64,000 bases of DNA from Campylorhamphus procurvoides (taxonomy: Eukaryota; Chordata; Aves; Passeriformes; Dendrocolaptidae): assembly GCA_013396655.1 (NCBI GenBank), contig WBMV01000084.1:464328-528327 (forward strand). The letters are read 5' to 3'. Below the pieces are notes generated by a model. That model saw only the letters and a list, made by a program, of their open reading frames with translations. It was not told the origin of the DNA and did not search any database. Both the position numbers and the translations under genes were made by a program. Below are positions 1 through 11,276 of the stretch, one piece after another (position 1 is the first letter of the stretch; each line of letters begins with the position of its first letter).

Positions 1-3000
1 ATATGAATGCTCTAATTCCACTATTTAGATTTTTCTTGGGAGATGTAATTAGTTTTTTTGGGTTTTTTTCTTTATTCTCTCCATCTGGTACGGACCTTTT
101 TTCATCTCCTTTCCATTCCCCTACTGCCCAGCCCCTTGATATATTGATGCTTATATCATTGTGACTAAACAATATTCCTTTTCTGAGAATGACATGCTTT
201 TATCTAATAAATAAGGGAAATACATATCTCCTATTAGAGGTTTTATTTTTGGTAAAATACAGAATACAGAGCACAACTTCAGCTATTCATAGAGACTTGA
301 AGCTTTCCAATGGCATTTTGATTGTTTTAGCACTGTAAATATTTACTATTTTACAATACTTTTATTCCAACTATGAAGAATATGAAAGATGAATATGAGT
401 TCTATCACCACAATTTAGTAGAAAGAAAGGCATATGCTTTAGAAGATTATTGTGAAGCAGGAATGCAAGGTTCCACGTTAGATTCTGTGGGGTTTAGTTT
501 GATATGACCTGATTATTTATTACATCAAAGGAAATCTTCTGTGTGGCTCTTCCTTGCTGTGAGTTGAAGCAGAAGGCAGCTGTCTGAGCTGTCTGACCTA
601 CAGAACTCTTAGAGGTTGTTAGAGAGCCCCAGGAAGAGGGGGTTTGTTTGGGATGGATGTAGTTTTTCTTCACAAGTAGTGCACGGACTGTGACAGAAGC
701 TGAATTGGCAGCAGGATGGCCCTGCCAAGGCGTGTGGTCTGTATTTGTGCTCTTTTGCACAGTTCTGCTGCTGCTGCCAAGAATCCTTCAAAGCACCATG
801 TTTGGTGTAGTTTGTAAGCACACAGTCACTGTTGAGACCAATTTGATTTTTACATCAAATTATGATTATTACAATATAGAAACAGGTGAATGGGGGTAGT
901 TATGTAAATTATGCTATTACCTCCTTGCGAGCTGGCTAGTGGCAATTTTGGATATAATTTTGATGTGATAGTTCAGTGAAATATTGTGCTGTGATAAGCA
1001 TACAAGCAAGATAGCTCTGAATGCAGTTTCACAATGAGTGTTTTTGAGGGTTCAATCATGTGACTTAAATGTCTCTGAAGAAATTTTTGTGTGATACAGG
1101 TGCCCTTGTGATACAAACAATAGGTACAGTAGGACTTCCCACTGCGTTTCACGTTTCCTTTTGATAGCTCATTTTCTGTCATTATGTTTAATTCAAAGGT
1201 GGTGGAAATCTTTCTTTTTTTTTTTTACTTTATTGTATTCTATAATAATACATGAAATACTATTTTATCATTTTCATGTTAAGTTTTCCAGTTACTTTCT
1301 TTAGTGTGAGAATAAATTACAACATTGGGAAGATCTGTGCTTTGCCATGCCAAGGTTCTGTACTGCAGCACAATTTTTATGGAAATGGAATATGCTAAAA
1401 GCCAGAAGACATTTCCTTTGAACTCTCATTAAAATCAATTTTAAGAGTTGTTTCTTGAGACTAGGTTTTGAGAATAGAAGATGTTCTGGAAAAGAGTCAG
1501 TTAATTGCCAAGGATTAGCACTTGTATTTGTTTTACTGCTATAGAAATTGTGTGAGGAATTACAGCTCCACTCCTACATCTACTGTTGTCCCTGGTATTC
1601 TTGTCTTTACCTCCAGGGAGTTATCTGAGTCTTTAATATTTTTTTAAAAAAACTGGCATTTTCTTCCATTTCTTCACATGAAAAGGTGTTCTTGTGTTAT
1701 AAATTGATAGTTTTTAATGGAAGGGATACAAGAAGCATACAAATGAAAAAAAACTAAAATTGGCAACTATTCTCTTTTTGCCAGAAGTTAGTTACGAGTT
1801 CTGGATCAGATTGGAAGAAAATGAATAAGGAAGTAAATATAATATGAGGTATAGGGAAGATTGTTAAGATTAAAAGTAAATTTAAGATTGACTCTTAAAT
1901 GACTAAAATATTCCTTTAAAATTATTTTTATTTGTGATTAACATGATAATAATCTTCTCTGCTGAATTGTAGTCTAGTGCACTGTGCATGTGAATTGCTG
2001 AAATTAATGCCATAATGACATTAAAACTTTGGAGTGTTTAAAGTATTGTTTTGGTTTGGTTTTGGTTTTTTGTTTGTTTGGATTTGTTTTGTTGATTTTT
2101 TGAGTGTTTTTTTTAACAAAACTGGTAGTTCCCTTTTTATTAGGTATTTGCTTTACTCATACTTGTAAACAGTAGGATCAAAGCTAATCTGTGTCAGTGA
2201 CTGCACACACATTTGATACACACATATCTCTACCCAGAAGAGGTTATCATGTAAATATACAGGATAAACTGAAGCTGAGAAGAAGGGTGAATCATTATTT
2301 CTATTTCAGAAAAGAAACATAAATGGGAAAATACTCTGCACTTTACTTAGATTATTAGGCCTCAGTAATGTCACTGGAACTGTCTAGGTGAGTTGTTAAG
2401 GTTTAATTGTCTTGCCCAGTAGACCTTTCAGAGTCACGCTGGACACCTGAGCAGCCTGGAGTGTAACTGAGATCTGTTACCTCCTTCAGTGCTTCTCTGG
2501 ACTGTGAAATCATCCCACAGTGACACGTGCCCGCTGGCCACAAAGCAGGGCACGTCAGGGAGCTGTTCAGGGCTCCACTGCCATGGAAACCCTGCAAAGA
2601 ATTGCTGGCAGCAAGGGAAGAGCTGGTCAGCTCCAGGAGGGCAATGGCCAGCTTCTGTGGCTTCACAGGGAAATGTTCACAGAAAGGTGGAGAGGAAGGC
2701 AAGATCTGGTGTTTCAGAAAGAGAAAAGAAACCTCTGACCACGTGATTTCTTTCCCCAGAGGTATGTTTGAATTTGGAGGGAACTAAAGGAAGGATGTAA
2801 TGAAGGATGTAGTTTTGTACTTGAGCTTTTTTGAGAAATTTTTGTGTTTGATGTTTTTAATCAATTTTCCAAGGAACAATAAACCAAACTAAATTAAAAG
2901 ATACATGGAACAAATTTTTAATTTGATTAACCAGGCTGTGTGATTAACTATTGTTCCTTTTTCTCATACTCACCGTTGAACTCCCTTAGGTCCTTTCTGT

Positions 3001-3400
3001 GTTGCATAGTGTACTCTCTACTACTGCAAAGTATGTTGTCTGGTTCAAAAGGGCTTTAATATATGAGGCACATTGTTTTGAACTTGCTGCTAATGCAATA
3101 GGAATACTAATAGATTAGTATAGTAATATACAGTTAAATCTCTGTAAAAGCTTTGAAGAGAACTTGGAGTCCTGTTTATTTTGCAATCCCACCTGAGGCA
3201 ATTCTGTTCCTAATGACTCTGAAACTCACTCATTTCTAGGTCTCACAGTGTCTCACTATTCCAGACTGTTCAAAGGAGGAAAGGACACCTTTAGCAATGG
3301 CAGAAGGGGGTCCTGCTCTCCAGTAGCTACAGGAGTCTGATAAGGTGAGGGAGCTTCCATTTTGTAGATCTGAAGTTTATGTTTACTTTCTTTATCTCAT
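1..3400. other. Non-coding DNA, no gene recognised
   Basis: AT-rich bird-like sequence with no exon I can support. It holds a 12-base T run (1215-1226) and a T/G-rich low-complexity tract (about 2046-2115). Positions 2403-2750 are more GC-rich and open in several frames on both strands at once. That pattern reflects composition rather than a protein, because no frame stands out and no family motif is visible. Confidence 0.6.
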
Positions 3401-3835
3401 TGTGATGATTTTAACACAGCCAGCAGCTAGGCACCACACCTCCCCACACACTGAGAAAACTTGTGTGTTGAGATAAACAGTTTAATAAACAAAGAGGGAG
3501 AAACACCCCCACAAATGGATGATTTGAATGCCCTCACTAACCACCTTCTACAAGCAGAGTAGTAGGCCTAGCCAGACTCTGAGCAATATCTTTCTCAAAA
3601 TCTCTTCAATGCCTGTCATGGTCTTGCACAGCATGGAATACCCTTCCGCTCAGTTTGGGACAGCTGTCCAGGTGGTGTCCCCACTCAAACTCTTGCTCAC
3701 CTCCAGCCCACTCACTGAGGAGGGGCAAGGAAAAGAGAAAGCCCTGAGGCTGTGCAAGAATTTCTCAGGAGAACAGCAATCCCAGAGCAGTGCCTTCAGC
3801 AACACAGTGTAGAATATTTCCAAATGCCAGGCACA
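3401..3835 (-). mobile_element. Solo ERV LTR, avian family, minus strand
   Basis: Read on the minus strand, the element ends with the family's typical terminus: a GCTGGCTG-like stretch, then a TTAA-containing end, at 3401-3425. Its 'AAACTGTTTATCTCAACAC' stretch (about 3462-3490) and the GTCAGTTTGGG-like and CTCACTGAGGAGGGG-like blocks (3650-3730) match a common bird LTR as I remember it. The plus-strand LTR at 43466-43990 belongs to the same or a close family. No internal retroviral sequence adjoins either side, so it reads as a solo LTR. The inner boundary near 3835 is uncertain because similarity fades. It is old and diverged, and no target-site duplication is clear. Confidence 0.6.
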
Positions 3836-4974
3836 GCCAGTCACCAGTAATGGTGCAATAGGTGATGGATGGGGGGTCAGTCCAATATGGACTGAAGCAT
3901 GTGTTCTGCAAGCCAAGGCATTTTGAGGGCTTGCACCACATCTGTTCTTCCCGACGTTCTTGTCAAGCAGATAATGTAGTATTGATATTTTCTCAAGCAA
4001 GCTGGTTGTTTTCTAGTAGAAAACAAGGAGAAAGAAAACTTCTGTGTCCCTTGTTAGTAATTTAATTCTATTGAACAAGAGTGGTCAAGGGAAAAAAGTC
4101 AGGAGCTCTGGCTCAGAGTCTAAAATCACTGATGCCAGCAGTTTCCAAATCATCACTCTGATTGTTGTCTAGTGAAATATGTAGCTTATTTGACTGTATG
4201 TGGAAAGAAGCATTGTAGGGCAAGATAAGCAATTAAAATTACTATCTCCAGTTCCTTTTTTGTATTTTGTTGTCATAAATGCCTAGAATATATTATTGGG
4301 AATATATTGCTAGTAGACCAGCAGTGTATACATCCTTTATTATTTAAAGGATATATATACACATAGCTTTAGCAGATCATACTGGACACTTTCATGGGAG
4401 AGCACACCACCCTCACCTCTGTCAGACTTTAACAGAGATGGCACATAGTCATGAAGCTGTCAGATGGAAGTCTGCAGAGAGACAAGAGGCTGTATGCAGG
4501 TACAGTGTGAACAGATGAGGGGATAGAAGAATTAGTAAAGTTTCACTTGGTCACATTTGCTGTAATTAAGTAAATCTACTCTGCAAAGGTCACAGTTTGT
4601 GTTTCTTAAGTACCTGAGTTGTGGCATTCACAGGTGATAAAACCTTTCAGAAGGTAAATCAAATGGATGTTGGAATTCTCTTCCAGAACAGAAAACTTTA
4701 TTTCTGACCTTAGCTCCTTTCTTGTTTGGGGCTTGCTTCAAAGAGTAGTTTCTCTTTAATGTGTGCTTAGTTGGTTGCTTGAATCAGGATGTGTGTCTAA
4801 GATTTGCTGCAAAGCTCCTTTGAGATATCTCCTGTGAGATATTGCAGTTTAATTCAATGAACACTGGGTTAGGCCCATTTAGCATCTGGGACCAATAGTG
4901 CAAGCACAGATAATGTTGAAATTCCTTTGACCTGCTGGAATGACTCTCACTGCTTGGAAACTAGCTCTTAATAT
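3836..4974. other. Non-coding DNA, nothing recognised
   Basis: No exon, RNA gene or repeat family that I can name. Short AT-rich stretches such as the one near 4330-4365 are simple sequence. Confidence 0.6.
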
Positions 4975-5075
4975 TGTGTTTGTCCCCGTTTCTCTCATTG
5001 CAAACAGGAATGATACCTGCCTTGTAAAGCATTCTGAGATCTGCTGTTTTGTTATTGTTATTTATTATTCTCTCT
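4975..5075 (+). repeat. MIR-like SINE fragment
   Basis: The order of short blocks follows an ancient amniote MIR-type SINE: a 'GTTTCTCTCATTG' block, 'AATGATACCTGCC', then 'TTGTAAAGCATTCTGAGATCTG', ending in a TATTATTTATTATT-like tail. The CTTGTAAAGC...GAGATC core is the most diagnostic part. The fragment is heavily diverged and truncated at both ends. It could also be the 3' tail of a related ancient LINE, since these families share ends. Confidence 0.5.
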
Positions 5076-8000
5076 GAATTGTCCCCAGTGAATTTCACCT
5101 AGAGGTTTTCATTACATCTTCCACAGAGTCTGGCCACTGCAGAGTGCCAGTGGGAATGTTCTGGAGGATCTTCCTTCTCTTCACATGGTCCTGCCCTCAG
5201 ATAGTCCAGTGCTCTTGATGCAACCAAATATCCATTGCCTTTTCTCAGGAGTGGACTGTGGGATCTTGGATCAGAAATGGTTGTAAGTATTGTTGATACA
5301 TTCAGTTGTTAAATTGTTATAGTGCAGTAAGTTCATTGAACTGTTATCTGGGTTGTATTCACATAGCAGTGTTTAGTTCTATACCCGACTGAGATATCAA
5401 ATCTGACATAAGTTAGCATTAAAAGTTTCTGTTGAAAAGATTCACAAATATTCATTTGTTTACCTATTCCAAATAACAGGAAGATTTTATTGTTCTAGTG
5501 TAGTGCTTGGAATAAAACAATAGGTCTTGAAATACAGTTACTGAATATGTTTTTAATTTGTACTATTTAGGCTCAGGTAATCCTCAGAAAGGATTTAAGC
5601 TGAATTAACCTTCTCTACCAACAGTAACTCAAGCAATTTGAATAATTACATAGATGGTTTTCCCAATCATCTACCCCAAGATGAAAAGGTTCACCTCTGT
5701 ATGTATGATTTCTGTGCCAGCCATCTGATACAGAAATGAGCCTCTCTGAGTCACACAGTACCAATCTGAGATTGCTGCCCTTGAAGCAAATGGGAATTTG
5801 TCAAGCAGAGGAGGCATCTCTACAAAACAGAGAAAACCCCCACAAAGCCTGTGTGTCTGAACCCCTTGGGTAGAAAAGCAGGGTGTTCAGTGGCAGGTAC
5901 TGCTCAGGCACAGGGTCTTCTCTTCATTGCTACTACTGACCCCTTGTATGGGACTTTCTCCCCATAAGTGAATTGCATCGATTAGCCAGTTTAAAAATCT
6001 GAGTGGCAGCCTTTGAACCCTAGTTCTGTGTCTGTTTAGATACTCCAGCCAGGCAGGAGGGCATAAATCTATGTTTGTTCTCACTTTCCTTTCTAGTTTA
6101 GTCTCCTAAAATGCCTTTTGTATGATGTTAGTTAGGACATTACAGGCTATCCCACAAACTGTAATGTGCAGAGAGAATAGAAGTTATTATTTTCAAATTC
6201 AAATCCTTTCTCTCTTTCTTTTAAAAAAGCCAGCACAGTGGAAAGAAGTAGCTTTCATGGGTGACTGTAATGAATTCAAATTGTGATGAGTATTGAACGA
6301 GCTGCCAGGCTCTGCACATCCCTGAAGATTTGCCTTTGGTAGCCAGTTCGCTGGCAAACTAACCCTGTCATGTTGTTATCCTGAAAGGTGTGTGACTTGT
6401 TGCTTCAGTAAGCTATGATATTGGAAAAGCTTCTGGAATATCACTGAAATACGCCTGAATACTGCATTTGAAGGCATGTAAAATGTACAGGGATTTGAGC
6501 TGGAATCCAAATCCAAATTTCCTGACTGAGCTATTTGTAAAAGGTTGGTCACAGAGAATTTTGAGAAAAATGAGACTGTAGACTTGCTGTGCATTTGCTC
6601 TGAAGATCTTCTCTTTTATTTTTGCCTCTTTACCGTGGCAGGGTGTTTGTGTTCTGTTTGGATGCTTGCAGAGGCAGCACAGGCCTCTCTGTGTTTTGTT
6701 TTGCAAGCTGTTCTTACCAAAGATGACTACTTTTTTCATTTTCTTAGTGATCTGAGTCACTAGGCTTATCTTTATGTGTCAATTGATGTGCATAGTGATG
6801 ATTAGGTGGAGTAATTTGATACTTGTCATTTGTCATGTCAGGCACTTCTCAGCATTTTACATGTAAATACAACAAGATTTTGTAAAGGCAGTCTGCATTT
6901 GCTTGAGTTTGTACTCTTTCAAACCAATTACACTTAAAATTCTTCCCACACCATAGAGGCCTCTATACTGCATATATATCTTCATAAATTTTTTATGTTT
7001 TAAAATGATGCATAAGAAATGTAGCATTTTTTTATACAAAAGAGTATATCTGTGAAAGATTATGAAGCCATAAAATACATTTCTTTGCCATAGTCTACAC
7101 AATTTTTTTTTGTTAAATGGCAAGCTATTTTTAAAAGAAAACCTTACCTCCTAAATATTGGTTTGGTTTTGTTTCTTTTTGCCATGCTTATCCCACAGAA
7201 ATCCCATGCTGTGAAAGATGGCTTTTAATTATCTTGCTGTGTGGAAGTTGCTTCTTGGAAATGGATGGTGCAATATGTGGCAACATTTAATTTTTTGTGA
7301 TCTGACTTGAAATCTTGACTTGGATAAAAACTAATGGAAAATTTTTAGTTTGGACAGTAAAAAAAAGGAACTAATTGGTTTGAAGGGAAAGGCATCTCTT
7401 TGAAGAGGCTATTAAAATGATAACAGATAGGTGATAATTTAGCAAAATAGGTGTATGCACTTTTGTGATTGAAGTAAGTAGAGAATTATTCGGTGCTACT
7501 TTTCCACTCCTATATTTATTTACTGTGAATCCAAATTTTACTTCTGGCACAAACCATATTTGCCAGCCAGGAAAGGTAGGGATGTTGTTCAAGGCTGACA
7601 TGTTGTTCATGGGTTCCATGGCTATGTTTGCCCCCTGGTAAAGATTTCCTGCAAGAAAAAGGCAACTCCTATATTCCCTCTCTCTGATTAATCCATTTGT
7701 AAAGGAAGAAAACCACGCACCATTTGTTGCTGTGGCAAACTCTGAATAGAAGGGTAAGTAATTTACAGTATATTGCTATGTTGTTTTCCTAAGGCAGATC
7801 TCCCATCACGGGGAAGAAGACACAATAGGATAGTGGGTACGTGTATTTAGACAGCAGTCTGTGTCCACTGAGACCTCTACCTGTGAGTTAATAAAATAAC
7901 TAAAGAGGAAAAGGAGACACTGTGCTTGAAGTTAATGGGATTTTAGGAAAACAAAACTTTCCCTCCCTTCCCACCCCATCCCTCCCGGTACATCTAAATA

Positions 8001-8170
8001 CTATATTTTGTAGAAGTACTCTGAAATGCTTCATTTCAAATCCACTAAATAATAGATGAAACAGAATTTCCATGTTGCTGAATTTCCCTGTAAGGGTTAT
8101 TATCAATCAGGAAAAGCCAGCTTCTCAGAACTTCCATTTAAGAAGAATTATTATGTAAGAACTAAGATAA
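5076..8170. other. Non-coding DNA, nothing recognised
   Basis: AT-rich sequence with short open frames only. Their codon use looks like background and none shows a domain. I see no repeat family I can name. Confidence 0.55.
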
Positions 8171-8857
8171 GCCCACATCAGAATTGAGAAGAGACAAGCA
8201 ATTGACTGAAAATATCCAGACAATTAATGAAATGAAGACCATTCCCAGGAACCTGATGTCTCAGCATCATCTCAAAGTCAAAAATGAGCACAGGAATCTG
8301 TGGTTTCCTAGGATTCCAGAATGCCATGACTCTAGGATTCCATGACCCTAGGACTCGAAGATTCCATGGCTCTATGACCCTAGGACTCAAGGACTGTCTC
8401 CAAAGCAACAAGAGAAGGTTGGCGTTCGAGGAGCTGCTGCAGCACAAGTGCACCTGCTGGCAAGTGACCTTCCACCACCCCCTTGGCTTTGGTCAAGATC
8501 TCTCCAACACCTATACCCGTGGAGCAGAGGGAGAGCTCGACTGAAACTCTCTTTTGAGACTGCAGCCTTATTGGAGTAAGCCAGAGTGTGTAAGTCCTGT
8601 AGCAGCAGTTCCTGCTCAGCACTTCAGAGCTCCTGCCCTGCAAGCAGGAGGCCCTGCTGTACCTAAGCAGACCTGAGCCCCCTGAGGGCAGGCAGTGCAG
8701 TCCCAGAGGGCCATCACACAATCCCTTTGGGTTTTGGGATGTCTTGCTCCCTTGCTTGGCACCCTGTGCTGCTGCTGCTGGCATGCTGTGGTGCTGGCTG
8801 AGCTGGGACACCATCAGCCCTGCAGGCTGTGAGGCACTGGGAGGTCAGGGCAGAGCC
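8171..8857. repeat. Left copy of a long direct repeat
   Basis: This copy matches 11277-12057 in the same orientation. Both start at GCCCACATCAGAATTGAG and lose similarity just after GGTCAGGGCAGAG. Over the right-hand ~470 bases I count about ten differences, so roughly 98% identity; the first ~150 bases are more diverged. Inside is a short minisatellite (8310-8395), then a GC-richer section. It resembles neither copy of the LTR families elsewhere in the window, and it lacks clear TG...CA termini. The family is unknown to me: it could be an unclassified interspersed repeat or one arm of a local segmental duplication. Confidence 0.85.
8310..8395. repeat. Minisatellite, 3 units, AGGATTCCATGG type
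   Basis: The phrase A(G/A)GATTCCA recurs at 8310, 8334 and 8358, spaced 24 bases, interleaved with 'CCCTAGGACTC' phrases. The matching place in the right-hand repeat copy has five units, so the array has changed length since duplication. Confidence 0.8.
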
Positions 8858-9476
8858 CACTGGCCCAGCTTGGGCTCACAGTCAAGGATGGAAATGGAGA
8901 AGGGGAATGGCACACATGGTCCGGTCAGAGCAGACCCCAGCTGCCAGGCTGGGCTCAGCCCACACTGAGCAGGATTTCATCAGGCTTCGGCTCTGGCTCA
9001 ACACTGTTGGAGGGTTTGAAGTGGCAAGAGTGACTGCAAAGCAGTGTGGTGCACTCCTGCTCTCCAGCACTTTTGCTCACAGCTGGGGAACATCTCCCTT
9101 GTCTGCCTACAACAAGTTTGTTGGGCCCCTCCCCTCCTCCTCCTGTTTGGGGGACTTTGCTCTGTGTCCCCTTTCATCTAACATGCTGAACTTCTCTCAG
9201 ACATGGTCATTTTTCTTTTGCTGCTCTGTGTTTCACATCTTCCTCGTCCGCATCCTCACCAAAGAGGTTGAGACTCCTTCGGCAGCTGGGTTTGGAACTT
9301 GCAGCAACAGGCGTGCACTTAGAAACAATTCTGCACTCCAGCATTTTTGTTGGGGCTAGAAAGGATGCCAAAGCTTTTCTTGCAGAGGGGAGCTTCTTCC
9401 CTTTCCCTTCCTGAGGGAATCTGATCTGAGTCTTGGGTCATTGCACCTTTCTTTGTCTTTGAAGGAAGGATCTGCC
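8858..9476. other. Sequence upstream of the ITPRIP-like copy
   Basis: About 620 bases between the left direct repeat and the ITPRIP-like start codon. A 176-codon open frame crosses it (8829-9359, plus), but it begins inside the repeat and has no recognisable domain, so I do not call it a gene. A pyrimidine-rich run ending CTTTGTCTTTGAAG (about 9449-9463) lies just before the start codon and resembles a splice acceptor. In the parent gene, an untranslated first exon would join near here; that is inference. Confidence 0.4.
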
Positions 9477-9776
9477 ATGGCTGCGGGAATCTTCCGGATG
9501 TGCCTCATGCTGATGGCAGTTGTTGGCGTCAACCAGCCTTTCCTCTCCTCTGAAGAGAATGGAATTGCTGCCAAGAATAGGGAAGAAATCCTCGAGAGGA
9601 TGAAGGAGCGGGAGGTGAGCCTTCAGCTGCACCAGCTGCGCTTAGAGCAGGAAATTGCAGACCTGGAAGCCAGACAAATGCCTGACTTGGAACTAGAGAG
9701 AAAGATCCGACGGCATACGTTCAGCGTCCTGTCCTTGGTCATCTTGGCACTGATTGGCCTCTGGAGGCAGCACTAG
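9477..9776 (+). pseudogene. ITPRIP-like N-terminal copy, truncated (99 aa)
   Basis: The 99-residue frame starts at an ATG in strong Kozak context (GCCATGG) and aligns by eye with the N-terminus of ITPRIP, the membrane-anchored IP3-receptor-interacting protein of the Mab-21/DANGER family. Shared features in order: MAxGxFRxCL at the start with a hydrophobic signal-like stretch (residues 1-18); an EEN motif near residue 25; EEIxxxM (about 36-42); the coiled-coil segment LQLHQLRLEQE (48-58); and a hydrophobic segment (about 81-95) ending WRQ, as in ITPRIP. The family then continues for over 400 residues with the Mab-21 fold, but here a TAG follows WRQH and no Mab-21 coding is visible downstream. 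I chose this start over the upstream in-frame ATG (9441) because of Kozak context and the family alignment. It is most likely a partial gene copy or decayed paralogue. A short secreted or membrane product cannot be excluded. The match is from memory of the human protein. Confidence 0.7.
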
Positions 9777-9893
9777 CAGGAAATAACCTGTCAGCACAGT
9801 GGAGAAGAAGAGACTGACACAGTGGTCCTGGGGAAAGCATGGAAAGAGTGGTCTTCCCTGGTAAGGCCTGTTGTGCTATTCAGGGACATCTAG
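9777..9893 (+). pseudogene. Post-stop continuation of the ITPRIP-like frame
   Basis: After the TAG the same frame stays open for 38 codons to a second TAG at 9891-9893. It contains an acidic SGEEETD stretch at the place where ITPRIP also has a Gly-Glu-Asp-rich stretch after the transmembrane segment. So the homology seems to run through the stop, which marks the stop as a lesion in a longer ancestral frame. A donor-like CTGGTAAGG sits at 9858-9866. Beyond 9893 the sequence turns into a CR1 relic, so the rest of the gene is absent here. Confidence 0.5.
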
Positions 9894-9899
9894 AGCCTC

Positions 9900-10600
9900 C
9901 GAGGGTGATTTAAATGGCTGCAGGGAGTGTGAGCAACCAGGAGCACAGGGAACAGGGAGGGCAGACAGGACATGGTGCATCAGGAGATCGTGGTGTTACA
10001 GTTTGGGGGGCATTTCACACAGGCACGGCAAGTGGGAAGGGCTGTGAGTCGCTGCAGCACAGTCAGTGAGCTCAGTTGCTGATCTTTATACTTACGGGGA
10101 GAGGTCAAATACAGTGACAACTTGGCACAGAGCCAAGTTGCCTAGGCTCACCAAAAACAATGCAGCAACCCAGACAGAGCTCCCAAAAAACCATGCAAAA
10201 CATGCATCTGTCCGGGTTTCAGGCTGTAGGGAATGCCTAACCCTCTGAGGAGGTTGTAAGAGTGATGACAATTGCATCAGATGTTTCCGAGTGGATGACC
10301 TGCTCAGCCTGGTAGCACAGTTACGAGAGGAAGTAGAAAGGCTGAGATGCATTAGAGAATCTGAGTGAAAGAGAAACTGGTGGACCATGCCCTGGCCTCC
10401 CTGAGATAGGAACATCCACCAGAAATAACTCAAGATCTATCCATCCCGCAGCAAGGAGCAGGTACCAGCTGTAAAGCAAGAAGCAAATGGAGGGTAGCCC
10501 ATGCTCAGGGGGGCAAGCAAAATCTTTCTTCACCCGCCACGCTCCCACAGGCACCTCTGCAGAATAGGCAGGAGACTTTGTATGTGGAAGACTATAAGCT
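9900..10600 (+). mobile_element. CR1 LINE ORF1 relic (5' region)
   Basis: Conceptual translation, with stops and a frame change, follows the N-terminal part of bird CR1 ORF1. A 'AATQTE' block at about 10171-10188 precedes RVSGCRECLTL (10213-10245). Next come a second CxxC pair (CIRC) and a heptad-like leucine segment, VDDLLSLVAQLREEVERLR (about 10294-10350). A WRVAHAQGG...PLQNR stretch follows (about 10491-10580). The cysteine pairs and leucine repeat match the zinc-finger-like and coiled-coil parts of CR1 ORF1; the esterase domain that should follow is not seen. Several stops, for instance after ECLTL and after RESE, make it non-functional. The relic lies between the two direct repeats, directly after the ITPRIP-like copy. 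Family identification is from memory. Confidence 0.65.
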
Positions 10601-11276
10601 TTGTGCTTTGTTTCTTGTGAGAAAGAGAAATGCAAGATTTTTCTCTCTTTTGGCCTGTTTTATTTCTGCAGATGTGAAGGGAGGCCATGGCTCCATTTGT
10701 GAAGGTGTTGAACCTAAGAAAGTCAGTTTGTGATATCAACTGAAGGTTAAACACAAATAAACGAGGTTCGGTAATTGCAAGCAGCCAGAAAAGCCCACAG
10801 CACATCTGCATTGCAAACCTTCTTTCAAAACAAAGACTCAGACTATACTATCCCCTTCTCCATCAGGCTTTGCTCATGATGACAGTGCGTTTTGTCATAA
10901 AACATTTCAGGCAAAATCATTTTCACAAAATGGCCCTGCATTTTTCATCTGAAAATGGGAATTCTAAGCCACCTCACTCTAAAATATTTCTGTGGAATAA
11001 CTGCAATGGAATAGCCATAGAGTTCAGGGTGATAACCTTGGATACCTGAGGATTGTAACAGAAGCAATAAATGTGAACTGTCCATTTAAAACATGATAAG
11101 GAAATGTAGTATGTTCCATTAGTCCTTAAAATAGAAAGTCAATTCCACCTCTGGCTTCAGTGGGCTGTGGGTCAGCTGGGCTGTGCAGCACTCATGATTC
11201 TTTAGAGGAGGCTTAGAGTATATTTGGCCATGGGAAGGAATCAAGAATCAAGAATTTGAAGGACTGAATAATAACA
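10601..11276. other. Unassigned DNA between CR1 relic and right repeat
   Basis: About 675 bases with no ITPRIP continuation, no CR1 reverse transcriptase and no named repeat that I can see. Confidence 0.5.

Noticed and set aside
8380..8814. 144-codon minus frame in the left direct repeat
   Set aside because: The right copy, ~98% identical, has a stop from a single base change, so the frame is not maintained.
9441..9476. Upstream in-frame ATG adding 12 residues to the ITPRIP-like frame
   Set aside because: Weaker start context, and the family alignment begins at the ATG at 9477.
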